From: an uncultured Lachnospiraceae bacterium
Lineage (GTDB): Bacteria > Bacillota > Clostridia > Lachnospirales > Lachnospiraceae
Length of the DNA: 6,811 bases
Direction of reading: 5' to 3'
NCBI GenBank assembly: GCA_947175775.1
Contig: CAMWNY010000134.1
Location: 1-6,811, forward strand
Shown: positions 1 to 5,769 of the stretch, piece by piece
Layout of the letters: every line of letters starts with the position of its first letter
How positions within the stretch are numbered: position 1 is the first letter of the stretch
Translations under genes and position numbers: made by a program
The notes under the pieces: model-generated
What the model saw: the letters and a program-made list of their open reading frames with translations, nothing else
Database searches by the model: none
What the model was told of the DNA's origin: nothing

Positions 1-24
1 CGAATACGCTGGTAATTATGACGT

Positions 25-1728
25 TTACATTAAACAGGGTTTATACGGAGTGGTACCGGAACCACCACTGATTCGTGGTAAAAAATCGTTCAGGTTGATT
101 TTGAACCGGATAACAATCTGTTCGTTTGACACATCAATTCTGTCAATCAGCCTGTTCACCAGCACACGCTGCGTTTCCCTTCCCGATTCTTTAAAAACCT
201 GCTGCCATGTGGGAATCTGCATTCTTAATTCTTCCCACTCTCCCGTCGTGACTGCTATCTGCTTTAACTTCTCTTTTTTCTCCTGTATCAGTGCCTCCTG
301 TTCCTCTTTCTTTTCCTGCTGCCTGTGTATCACCGAAACGAGTTCCTCAAGCGATAAGGCATATGTTCCCGTCATGGCTTCCGGAATATGCTGCTCCATT
401 GTTGCAATGCCCTCTTCGGTCTTCTCTAGCTCTTTTAGCAGCTTTTTTATCTCTGCTTCCTGCGCTTTTCTTTCCATGCTTTGATTCCGCTCAATCGTTT
501 CAAAAATATCTTCTTTATCCTGTAAACACCCGATATACTCTGAAAGGCTGTCAAACACGACCTTTTCAATCATATCAGCACGCAAGCGCGTCACTCCGTC
601 ATGCGGCAAACCGCTTTGTTCTGCCTGACAGCGGTATATTGGTATTTTATTTGCCCGTTTCTCGCCTGTTTCTTTAATCTTCCAATAACTATATCTAGAA
701 CCGTTTGTCATCTTTCTACCACAGTAACCGCAGTGAATGACATCAATCAGCGACAGCATACCGTCATTTCGCCTTATTACATTGACACCCTTATGCTCCA
801 AAGTCTTAATATACTTATCGGCTCTGCTTTTGCGCTTATCCTGTACCATATCCCATACGGCGCCGTCAATCATCTGTATGTTCTCGTCAGGCTGGCTTGA
901 CTTAATCCACTCTTTGTCCATTAGCCGGTGGCAGATTCCGTTTACCCGTTCCCGACGTTTATACGCAACATGACCTGCGTAGACCGGATTGGTCAATATG
1001 CTGGTAATTGTCCCGCCTTTCCACACATCATTGGGCGCCATTGTTTTATAGTATGTATCCTCATTTAGTATCTTTGCTATTTTAGAGGATCCAAATTCTT
1101 TATTAAGTGACAAATCATAAATATATTTTACCACTTCTGCCTTCTTTGGAACAATAACCAGTTTATGGAGTGCACGCCCATGCTTGCTAAGTTCTCCCGA
1201 TAAGACCAGCTCATAGCCATATGGAGCCGTTCCGCCCATAAACCGTCCCTGTTGAACAAGTTTTTGAGCGGTATCCTTCACACGCATCCCTGTATCGGAA
1301 CTGCTTTTCTGCGCATTTCCAAAACGCAGCGCAAGCATCATCTGCCCCATAATATCGTCTCCGGCAGGGGAAATGCAGCCGTCTTTGACTGTATAGATAT
1401 CCACGCCGTAACTTTTCAATGTCATGACATAAGCGCCGATTTCCCACATACGCCTGCCGATTCGGTCATCCTTATATGCTACCAGTATATCATATTCTTT
1501 GTTTTTGGCATCCTCCATTGCCTCCTGTAAAACGTCCCTGTCACTGACCGCCGTTTTGTATCCGCTTTTACTTCCCTCAAAATATTCCTTCTTATCCAGT
1601 TTCCAGTCTTCCTGTCCGGCTACATACTCTGTAACAATGCGGCGCTGCACCGATAAGTCGCCGTCTGCCTCCAACTGCTGGTTCGAGCTTACACGCAGCA
1701 GCATCCGCACAATCTTTTTCTTTTGCAT
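25..1728 (-). CDS. Large serine recombinase (site-specific integrase)
   Basis: This complete 567-residue protein is a large serine recombinase, the enzyme class that integrates and excises prophages, ICEs and Tn4451-like transposons through a 5'-phosphoserine link to DNA. The N-terminal catalytic domain (about 5-150) has the RVSS motif with the probable nucleophile Ser14, then GDLSVQ (23-28), and the arginine-rich KDDRIGRR (86-93). The recombinase domain starts near GGTAPYGY (165-172) and includes the typical LTNPVYAGH (245-253). A zinc-ribbon signature CGYCG (Cys333, Cys336) pairs with YRC (Cys367). A charged coiled coil spans about 415-495, and the C-terminal tail is Gly/Ser-rich. The ATG at 1728 is preceded by GGGAGA at good spacing. 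A 56-codon gene lies 48 nt upstream on the same strand. Size and motifs suggest an active enzyme. The element it mobilises is not delimited in this window. Confidence 0.96.
   Translation of the reverse strand: MQKKKIVRMLLRVSSNQQLEADGDLSVQRRIVTEYVAGQEDWKLDKKEYFEGSKSGYKTAVSDRDVLQEAMEDAKNKEYDILVAYKDDRIGRRMWEIGAYVMTLKSYGVDIYTVKDGCISPAGDDIMGQMMLALRFGNAQKSSSDTGMRVKDTAQKLVQQGRFMGGTAPYGYELVLSGELSKHGRALHKLVIVPKKAEVVKYIYDLSLNKEFGSSKIAKILNEDTYYKTMAPNDVWKGGTITSILTNPVYAGHVAYKRRERVNGICHRLMDKEWIKSSQPDENIQMIDGAVWDMVQDKRKSRADKYIKTLEHKGVNVIRRNDGMLSLIDVIHCGYCGRKMTNGSRYSYWKIKETGEKRANKIPIYRCQAEQSGLPHDGVTRLRADMIEKVVFDSLSEYIGCLQDKEDIFETIERNQSMERKAQEAEIKKLLKELEKTEEGIATMEQHIPEAMTGTYALSLEELVSVIHRQQEKKEEQEALIQEKKEKLKQIAVTTGEWEELRMQIPTWQQVFKESGRETQRVLVNRLIDRIDVSNEQIVIRFKINLNDFLPRISGGSGTTPYKPCLM
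50..65. repeat. Short inverted repeat within the recombinase 3' end
   Basis: GTGGT (50-54) and ACCAC (61-65) form perfect 5-bp arms around ACCGGA, inside the codons for the Gly/Ser-rich tail of the recombinase. Large serine recombinases often act on short imperfect palindromes next to their own gene, so this may be part of an attachment site. The arms are short and no partner copy is visible, so this is inference only. Confidence 0.25.
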
Positions 1729-1776
1729 GAAAATCGTCTCCCTTCTACTACTATTTTATATATCCATATTCACCTT

Positions 1777-1947
1777 TTATGCGCCATACATTACTGCACT
1801 GTTTCGTATCTGCTCACGCAGTGCGCATGTCAGGATTGATTTTACTTCTTCCTGCGCCTGCATGGTGTCCTGCGGTTCGTCAGGAAATTGCAGGATAAGG
1901 CGGATTGTTTTGTTGCCGTAGTCCACGTCTTGTTTTAGTTCTTTCAT
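1777..1947 (-). CDS. Small hypothetical protein upstream of the recombinase
   Basis: This 56-residue acidic protein has no signal peptide or membrane segment. Its central part (TIRLILQFPDEPQDTMQAQ, residues 14-32) looks like a beta strand followed by an acidic turn, and a helix with one Cys (about 31-50) comes next. I favour the ATG at 1947 because AAGGAAAG lies 5 nt upstream. An in-frame ATG at 1983 has no ribosome binding site. Its length and its place just before the recombinase (48 nt gap, same strand) recall small accessory proteins such as TnpW in Tn4451-like elements. The resemblance is weak and the function is unknown. It could assist or regulate recombination, or be a remnant of a longer gene. 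Confidence 0.6.
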   Translation of the reverse strand: MKELKQDVDYGNKTIRLILQFPDEPQDTMQAQEEVKSILTCALREQIRNSAVMYGA

Positions 1948-2030
1948 ATGTCTTTCCTTACTAAGCCCTTTTACTTTTATCATATTGGATGAGGGCTTGT
2001 TGCATTCGGTATTTTTTATATTCGTTTGCG

Positions 2031-2037
2031 CCTCCTT
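2031..2037 (-). other. Orphan strong Shine-Dalgarno sequence
   Basis: On the minus strand this reads AAGGAGG, a near-perfect ribosome binding site, but no ATG, GTG or TTG falls within the usual 5-12 nt. The next ATG (about 24 nt on) opens only a 14-codon frame. A gene start may have been deleted here, or a leader transcript may use the site for another purpose. Confidence 0.4.
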
Positions 2038-2074
2038 ATTTGAGTTAACATAAAATTTGTTAATTTTGCATAAA

Positions 2075-2102
2075 AAAGAGAGCCATCTTTCAAGCTCTCT
2101 TT
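2075..2102 (-). terminator. Rho-independent terminator, minus strand
   Basis: AAAGAGAGC (2075-2083) and GCTCTCTTT (2094-2102) pair perfectly over 9 bp around a 10-nt loop. Reading on the minus strand, the stem runs straight into six T residues (2072-2077). It lies 8 nt after a stop codon at 2111-2113, so it probably ends transcription coming from the higher-coordinate genes and separates them from the recombinase module. The plus-strand side has only a weak T run. Confidence 0.8.
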
Positions 2103-2110
2103 GACTGTTT

Positions 2111-2188
2111 TTAAACTTCTATAAAATTATTTCTTTCGTATTTTTTGATTCCCTCCTCACACATGAATTTCCATTCCTTTTCAGTGGA
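2111..2188 (-). pseudogene. Orphan 3' coding tail (25 codons) before the terminator
   Basis: A short open frame of 25 codons ends with TAA at 2111-2113, just before the terminator at 2075-2102. Its peptide (includes EWKFMCEEGIKKYERNNF) is charged and helix-like. An in-frame stop closes it upstream at 2189-2191, and it has no start signal suited to its length. The position suggests it is the genuine end of a gene whose front was lost or frameshifted. I do not recognise the family. It could also be chance. Confidence 0.3.
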
Positions 2189-2218
2189 TTATCCAATTGT
2201 ATGTGGACGGACAATTTT

Positions 2219-2520
2219 TTATTTATACGAACTATAGGAGATACACTTATTAATATATTGTATCCTGCATATCTGCCTCCATTCCCTGTTTTTCCTTGCC
2301 TGTTTCACCGCTTCTTCTAATTTCCTTACAAAGGCGTCATCCGATTCCTTTTCTGCCACGTAATCCAAAAATGCCCTTAATTCTTTGCTGGTATCATCCA
2401 TATCACTAACCGCATTTAAGAATATCTTTATTGTTCCGTCATTCAGAACAATACCCATGTCCTCCCTGCAACGGTTTTCAAAGGTATAAATATGCCTTCC
2501 CATTCCAAATAAGTTACAGG
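2219..2520 (-). pseudogene. Relic of Rpn-family PD-(D/E)XK nuclease/transposase (C-terminal part)
   Basis: The frame encodes LFGMGRHIYTFENRC, then an acidic region with GTIKIFLNA, ELRAFLDYV and EEAVKQARKNREW. This is the conserved C-terminal part of Rpn-type proteins (recombination-promoting nucleases, also annotated as PD-(D/E)XK nuclease family transposases), which run to about 300 residues. The catalytic N-terminal domain is missing: a stop codon lies just upstream of about 2520. After NREWRQ (near 2280) the sequence stops resembling the family, which usually continues with EYMTL, so the 3' end is also frameshifted or replaced. The ATG at 2503 gives a 94-residue open frame but lies inside the conserved block and lacks a convincing ribosome binding site. 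No nuclease activity is expected. Confidence 0.75.
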
Positions 2521-2526
2521 AAAATT

Positions 2527-2563
2527 AGCGTAATACGCTGTTTAAGGCAAGGAAATATTTTCC
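2527..2563. repeat. Two small hairpins after the ArsC-family gene
   Basis: AGCGT-AAT-ACGCT (2527-2539) and GGAAA-TAT-TTTCC (2551-2563) are perfect 5-bp-arm hairpins lying 11-47 nt beyond the stop of the ArsC-family gene. On the minus strand the first is followed by AATTTT, so it might act as a weak terminator. It also sits next to the broken 5' edge of the Rpn relic and may mark an old junction. Confidence 0.35.
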
Positions 2564-2573
2564 GGTTCTCCTG

Positions 2574-2915
2574 TCATGCCCACTCTTTCCAAATTTCCGG
2601 CTGATAACCGACCGTTGCCTGTTTTCCGTTCCTTACGACTGGGGTTTTCAGGACTTTCTGGTTTTCGAGTATTTTTTCGTCTTTATCCTCATCCGTGATA
2701 TATTTTACCAGTGCAAGCGCGTCCTTGTCCTTGCAGTTTTCATCAAGAAGATTTCCAATGCCGCCCACAGCCTGTTTTACGCTTGCAAACTCGCCTCTGC
2801 TCATGCCCTTTTCCTTCATGTCAATAAACTGGTATTTAATGCCGCGTTCTTTAAAATACCTCATGGCTTTTTTTGTGTCGAAACACTTATTTGTCCCAAA
2901 TATCTGTATATTCAT
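2574..2915 (-). CDS. ArsC/Spx-family thioredoxin-fold protein (arsenate reductase-like)
   Basis: This is a complete 113-residue cytoplasmic protein of the ArsC/Spx/YffB family. It begins with a beta strand and the redox-site region FGTNKCFDTKKA (residues 6-17), where Cys11 is the conserved active-site cysteine. YFKERGIKYQFIDMKEKG (20-37) follows. The C-terminal KTPVVRNGKQATVGYQPEIW (91-110) is the family's cis-proline/glutathione-or-substrate region. Only one other Cys (near 60) is present and it is not in a CXXC, so any reductase cycle would need an external thiol. No arsR, arsB or other arsenic gene is nearby, so arsenate detoxification is not supported; a general redox role is as likely. 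GGTGGA precedes the ATG, and the gene starts 41 nt after the SRAP gene in the same direction, suggesting co-transcription. Confidence 0.9.
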   Translation of the reverse strand: MNIQIFGTNKCFDTKKAMRYFKERGIKYQFIDMKEKGMSRGEFASVKQAVGGIGNLLDENCKDKDALALVKYITDEDKDEKILENQKVLKTPVVRNGKQATVGYQPEIWKEWA

Positions 2916-2956
2916 AATTCCACCTGTGCTTTCTGTTGCTTTGGATATTTTATATT

Positions 2957-3553
2957 TTAAGTCAAATCAAACAACGTGCGCTGTTCATACTCCGTTTCCC
3001 TGTCAAGCAGTATCGGTGCCTGCCGTAATAAATAATCCACTGCCGTATCATCAAGCAGCCAGTCCTTTATCTGTCCTTTTTCCAGTATAAGCGGCATACG
3101 GTCATGTATCTTTATCATGGACGCATTTGCCTGTGTCGTTATTATGATAAATCGTTCCCCGATATCTGTCAAATCATAAAACCCCGCCATAAAGACAGTA
3201 TCCCTGTCTTTCCTGCGAAATGTATTTTTTTCTTTGTTGCGGCTCCACTCATAGAAATATCCTGCCGGAATTACTGCCCTGCGGCGCCTGATGCCGCCCT
3301 CAAACATCTTCTTATCCAGTACGGATTCCGCCCTTGCATTGATAATTATGCCGGAGCCATCCATTCTTGGATACCCCCACTTTATCCTTGTCAGCTTTAT
3401 TCCGCCTGTGGCATTCCTTATGATTACAGGGGCATCATCTGTCGGATATATGTCCCTGTTTCCCTGCATCCCCCGCAGGCGGGCATCTGTTTTTTCCACA
3501 ATATCCAGGATTTCTTTCATTGTATCATTGTCAAAATAGTATCTGCTGCACAT
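2957..3553 (-). CDS. SRAP domain protein (YedK/HMCES-type abasic-site DNA-protein crosslinker)
   Basis: This complete 198-residue protein belongs to the SOS response-associated peptidase (SRAP) family. YedK and human HMCES in this family bind abasic sites in single-stranded DNA and form a thiazolidine crosslink through Cys2. The expected active-site residues are all visible: Cys2 in MCSRY, Asn72 in IINARAES, Glu102 in GYFYEW and His150 in KIHDRMPLIL. The substrate-groove block RRRAVIPAGYFYEW (90-103) is intact. The methionine start is fixed by the need for Cys2, and AGGAA lies upstream. The length matches the family. It sits between the GH25 muramidase (53 nt gap) and the ArsC-family gene (41 nt gap), so it is probably transcribed with them. 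SRAP genes are common on prophages and mobile elements, where they may protect replicating single-stranded DNA. No LexA-type site was recognised. Confidence 0.95.
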   Translation of the reverse strand: MCSRYYFDNDTMKEILDIVEKTDARLRGMQGNRDIYPTDDAPVIIRNATGGIKLTRIKWGYPRMDGSGIIINARAESVLDKKMFEGGIRRRRAVIPAGYFYEWSRNKEKNTFRRKDRDTVFMAGFYDLTDIGERFIIITTQANASMIKIHDRMPLILEKGQIKDWLLDDTAVDYLLRQAPILLDRETEYEQRTLFDLT

Positions 3554-3606
3554 AAAATATTCCTCTATTCCTAACTTAACAGCTTGCTGAATTGTCTTTC
3601 ATCTTA

Positions 3607-4350
3607 TTAAGGATAATTTCTGAACTCCTCCTCTGTCCCATGAAAGACATTAATATCTATATATTTTTCCTTCCCCTGATATCCTTTCAGGTATCCTTTG
3701 TTCGTGTACTGCCAAAAAGTCCAGTCCTTGCCATCCGACAGGCTAGGCGGTATATAGACATTCCTAATCCAGATATCACAGTCCCCATAAGCCCCGTCAA
3801 GATAAAGATAATAGGACTTTTCTGTGGCGTAAATAATAGGCTTCATGCCATAATATTTTGTTACTTTCTCAATAAAAACATCCAGTTCTCTCCTGACATC
3901 AGCCTGTGGGGGCGGATTCTGTCTTTTATCCCCATAGAATTCCAGGTCGATTACCGGCGGCAGCATTCCCTCAGAATTTTCTACCGTTTCAATAAAATTG
4001 TCCGCCTGTGTTCTGCCTTCACTATCATAGCTGAAAAAATGATAGGCCCCCACTCGCAGCCCTGTCTTTTGGGCTTCGCTGTAGTTATAGGCAAAATTGT
4101 CATCCACAAAAGTACTTCCTTCTGTAGCTTTGATAAATACAAAAGATATGTCCTGTGCCACCAGGGTTTTCCAGTCTATCACTCCCTGATAGGAGGATAC
4201 ATCCACTCCTTTTACAGGATAGCGTGCTGCAAACAGTCGGTTAGGGACAATTTTTCCGGTCCACACCAACACCGCAAGCAGACAAAGTGCAAGCATGACT
4301 GCAATTGATACAATCAATGCAATTTTTTTCTTACTTGATTTCCCTCGCAT
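3607..4350 (-). CDS. Membrane-anchored GH25 muramidase (lysozyme-like)
   Basis: This 247-residue protein has a basic N-terminus (MRGKSSKKK) and a single hydrophobic segment (about 10-30) without a clear cleavage site, followed by a glycosyl hydrolase family 25 domain from about 45 to the end. GH25 landmarks are GVDVSSYQG (48-56, Asp50), FIKATEG (72-78), VGAYHFF (100-106) and the catalytic DxE in VIDLEF (Asp135, Glu137). IIYATEKSYY and the late TFWQYTN are also typical. The enzymes cleave the N-acetylmuramic acid to N-acetylglucosamine link of peptidoglycan. The anchor places the domain outside the membrane, as expected for cell-wall remodelling or for opening the wall during conjugation. There are no cell-wall-binding repeats or phage holin genes beside it, so a phage endolysin role is less likely. 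A consensus-like promoter lies 31 nt before the ATG. The gene heads an apparent three-gene unit. Confidence 0.95.
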   Translation of the reverse strand: MRGKSSKKKIALIVSIAVMLALCLLAVLVWTGKIVPNRLFAARYPVKGVDVSSYQGVIDWKTLVAQDISFVFIKATEGSTFVDDNFAYNYSEAQKTGLRVGAYHFFSYDSEGRTQADNFIETVENSEGMLPPVIDLEFYGDKRQNPPPQADVRRELDVFIEKVTKYYGMKPIIYATEKSYYLYLDGAYGDCDIWIRNVYIPPSLSDGKDWTFWQYTNKGYLKGYQGKEKYIDINVFHGTEEEFRNYP

Positions 4351-4380
4351 AATTGATCCCTGCCCCTTTCGCCTTGTTTC

Positions 4381-4409
4381 ATTATACTTCAGAACTGCAT
4401 AATCTGCAA
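4381..4409 (-). promoter_or_regulatory. Sigma-A-type promoter of the GH25 gene
   Basis: On the minus strand TTGCAG (4404-4409) is followed after exactly 17 nt by a perfect TATAAT (4381-4386), about 30 nt before the GH25 start codon and its AGGG ribosome binding site. It should drive the muramidase and probably the SRAP and ArsC-family genes behind it. It lies outside the IS66-like end at 4436, so it is not part of that element. Confidence 0.7.
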
Positions 4410-4435
4410 CGGCATGGTGATTTCTAACAAAAATG

Positions 4436-4650
4436 GTAACTATTCAGAACAACCTATCCAAAGATGATATCCGAGTTGCCATTTAAGGCTTCTCGAATTG
4501 CGGTGAAAACATTGATTCCCTGCTTACGGGCGGTTCCAATATAACTCATAATGGTAAGATATTCCTTCATGAAACTAATTATAATATTCGTTTCATGCAC
4601 TAATTCTGATTGGCACATTTCCTGTGTTATTTCATTCCATGCATGTTTTT
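4436..4650 (-). mobile_element. 3' end of an IS66-like insertion sequence (remnant)
   Basis: On the plus strand the element would begin with GTAACTATTCAGAAC at 4436; IS66-family ends characteristically begin with GTAA. Eighteen bases inside lies the stop codon (4454-4456) of a frame whose last 35 or so codons read MSYIGTARKQGINVFTAI and end NSDIIFG, like the C-terminal tail of IS66-type transposases. The rest of the element is absent: near 4640-4660 the sequence changes into the DUF2200 gene. The 8 bases outside the terminus (4428-4435, CAAAAATG) would be the target duplication, but the other copy is lost. The family call rests on the tail and terminus together; the inner boundary is approximate. 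Confidence 0.55.
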
Positions 4651-4838
4651 TGATTGAAAAAATCTCCATAAGCGACTGGTCTTTCAAGCATCCCTTCCAG
4701 TTCCGACCGGCTGCTTCCGGTAAGCCACCGGATTACCTCATCAACCTCCTGTCTTGTCCGCCCCTTTTTCTCCGCCTTGCTAACAAGCAGATAATAAACT
4801 TTTGAAAAATCCATCTGATATATTTTTTCATTCCCCAT
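4632..4838 (-). pseudogene. DUF2200 protein, truncated at the C-terminus
   Basis: The first 60 or so residues match the DUF2200 family very well: KIYQMDFSKVYYLLVSKAE, then GRTRQEVDEVIRWLTG and the LERPVAYGDFF block. Family members are usually about 110-120 residues long and continue with a NP.R.LI.G..CG-type segment. Here the frame runs into KTCME and stops at 4632, where IS66-like sequence begins. The start is set at the ATG at 4838, with GGAGAG about 10 nt upstream; an ATG at 4895 would overlap the preceding gene. It begins 19 nt after the DUF1801 stop, as third gene of the operon. The biochemical function of DUF2200 is unknown. Loss of almost half the domain makes the product probably non-functional. 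Confidence 0.85.
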
Positions 4839-4857
4839 AAAATTTATCTCTCCAATC

Positions 4858-5268
4858 CTACGGATGGTTCCCCGTCTCATAACACCATCTGGCAATATCG
4901 GAAATCAATTCCACTGGAACCGTCCTGGTGTAGGGAAGCTGTATGGTCCCTTTGCTGGTCTTGTATTCTTTCAGGCGCTCGGCAAACTCGCTGACAGCCT
5001 CCGGTCCCGGATACAGTCCGGCATGTTTTTTAAATCCGGCAAACTGGATAATGTTATGGTTCTTCCAGTAAGTCGGCATACTCCATGAAATCCGTTCCTC
5101 TGCTTCCGGCAGCGCTGCACGTAACGCATCCCTTATTTCTTTCAGATACTGCTGTACCCCTTCCGGCTGTGCCGCGATATATTCCTCAATCGTTTCCGGC
5201 GCCTTTCCGCAGAAATGGCCCTGCGGCTGTTTCTTAAAAGTACGTCCGCACTTTGGACATATCCACAT
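4858..5268 (-). CDS. DUF1801 (YdhG-like) protein with N-terminal zinc ribbon
   Basis: The 136-residue product opens with a short zinc-knuckle-like segment (Cys4, Cys7, His18, Cys20 in CPKCGRTF and GHFC), followed by a DUF1801/YdhG-type domain from about 24. Typical blocks are TIEEYIAAQPEGVQQYLKEI (26-45), ISWSMPTYW (60-68), FAGFKKHAGLYPGPEA (76-91) and SKGTIQLPY (105-113). DUF1801 proteins include the Bacillus Fra iron chaperone, but most members have no assigned role, so iron delivery is only a possibility here. There is no signal peptide. The ATG is preceded by AGGAGGG at 7-nt spacing. The gene starts 17 nt after the DUF1905 stop and ends 19 nt before DUF2200, so the three are very probably one transcript. 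DUF1905 and DUF1801/YdeI-type domains often occur together, in some proteins fused. Confidence 0.92.
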   Translation of the reverse strand: MWICPKCGRTFKKQPQGHFCGKAPETIEEYIAAQPEGVQQYLKEIRDALRAALPEAEERISWSMPTYWKNHNIIQFAGFKKHAGLYPGPEAVSEFAERLKEYKTSKGTIQLPYTRTVPVELISDIARWCYETGNHP

Positions 5269-5285
5269 TGTTTTTCCCTCCTGCT

Positions 5286-5612
5286 TTATTCCCGTTCCCG
5301 GACTGTCACCAAAATACGATTCCCCGGCTGCTTCCCTATCCTGAAGCGAATGTCCTTACGCACGCCTATGATATAGCATATGCTCCCATCATCATTCCTT
5401 ACTCCCATATTTACAATGCTGCCATCATATGGCTCCCCATCAAACGTGGCATGTACCTTCACCCGTCCCCGTCCAAACTCTTTCCTGACATCATAAGGAA
5501 ATATAACATAAGCGCCGCCTGTTTCCCCGGCTTCATAGATTAAGGATTCATATTCATACACTTTACTGTCCACTGCCTGCACCCCATCCGATCTGTTTTC
5601 TAAAACATGCAA
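5286..5612 (-). CDS. DUF1905 domain protein
   Basis: The conserved domain runs from about residue 19 to the end: VYEYESLIYEA, GGAYVIFPYDVRKEFGRGRV, HATFDGEPYDGSIVNMG, CYIIGVRKDIRFRIGKQPG and ILVTV. That is a full DUF1905 fold (small beta barrel) and matches the family length of about 90 residues. The open frame reaches a TTG at 5612, right after a stop, but the family normally begins at the YEY block. The GTG at 5561 is therefore the better biological start, giving 91 residues. A short upstream frame stops one base before that GTG (TAA-A-GTG), which would allow coupled translation. No strong ribosome binding site is seen for either start, and the original 5' end may have been lost. The function of DUF1905 is unknown. 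It is the first intact gene of the DUF1905-DUF1801-DUF2200 operon. Confidence 0.85.
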   Translation of the reverse strand: MHVLENRSDGVQAVDSKVYEYESLIYEAGETGGAYVIFPYDVRKEFGRGRVKVHATFDGEPYDGSIVNMGVRNDDGSICYIIGVRKDIRFRIGKQPGNRILVTVRERE

Positions 5613-5695
5613 TCATACGACGTGCCTTTTTTGCACCAGATTCTGCATCTGTACGCTTTTTTAGGTATCCGTTCTTTTACTCTGATTTTTATCAT
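5600..5695 (-). CDS. Possible 31-residue basic peptide
   Basis: An ATG at 5695 with AGGAAA 6 nt upstream opens a 31-codon frame rich in Lys, Arg and Cys (starts MIKIRVKERIPKK, with Cys at 17, 21 and 29). It lies between a promoter-like sequence and DUF1905 and overlaps the first codons of the longest DUF1905 frame. I do not recognise it. It may be a small leader gene or a leftover of a deleted gene. A second frame over the same stretch (ATG 5616 to stop 5563, 17 codons) ends one base before the DUF1905 GTG. Confidence 0.3.
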   Translation of the reverse strand: MIKIRVKERIPKKAYRCRIWCKKGTSYDCMF

Positions 5696-5708
5696 TATGT
5701 TTTCCTAA

Positions 5709-5743
5709 AATCTCAATTTGCTATCATTAACAGCATTGAGATT
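5709..5743. repeat. 9-bp-arm palindrome overlapping a promoter (operator-like)
   Basis: AATCTCAAT (5709-5717) and ATTGAGATT (5735-5743) are perfect inverted repeats separated by 17 nt. The inner triplets GCT (5720-5722) and AGC (5732-5734) extend the possible stem across a 2-nt bulge. One arm overlaps the -10 box of the promoter-like sequence at 5741-5769, and the expected transcription start falls inside. It could be an operator, or an RNA stem-loop in the 5' leader of the downstream operon. Confidence 0.5.
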
Positions 5744-5769
5744 ATAACACGAATCCGGCTGGTTCACAA
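5741..5769 (-). promoter_or_regulatory. Candidate promoter of the DUF1905-DUF1801-DUF2200 operon
   Basis: On the minus strand TTGTGA (5764-5769) and a perfect TATAAT (5741-5746) are separated by 17 nt. No other gene start lies between this site and the small ORF and DUF1905 downstream. It sits inside the DUF3800 relic, so it may be a promoter that appeared or was uncovered after that gene decayed. Confidence 0.5.

Noticed and set aside
50..1921. Several plus-strand open frames of 78-144 codons opposite the recombinase
   Set aside because: They run antisense to an unmistakable recombinase, have Ser/Cys/Phe-rich compositions typical of shadow frames, and match no family.
2574..2915. An arsenic resistance operon
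   Set aside because: Only an ArsC-family fold is present; no arsR, arsB/acr3 or arsA is nearby, and many ArsC/Spx-fold proteins do not reduce arsenate.
3592..4308. A 238-codon plus-strand frame opposite the GH25 gene
   Set aside because: The GH25 gene on the other strand has all its family motifs; this frame has no recognisable domain and no ribosome binding site of note.
3607..4350. A phage lysis cassette around the GH25 enzyme
   Set aside because: There is no holin, no phage structural gene and no wall-binding repeat, and the enzyme has an N-terminal membrane anchor with its own promoter.
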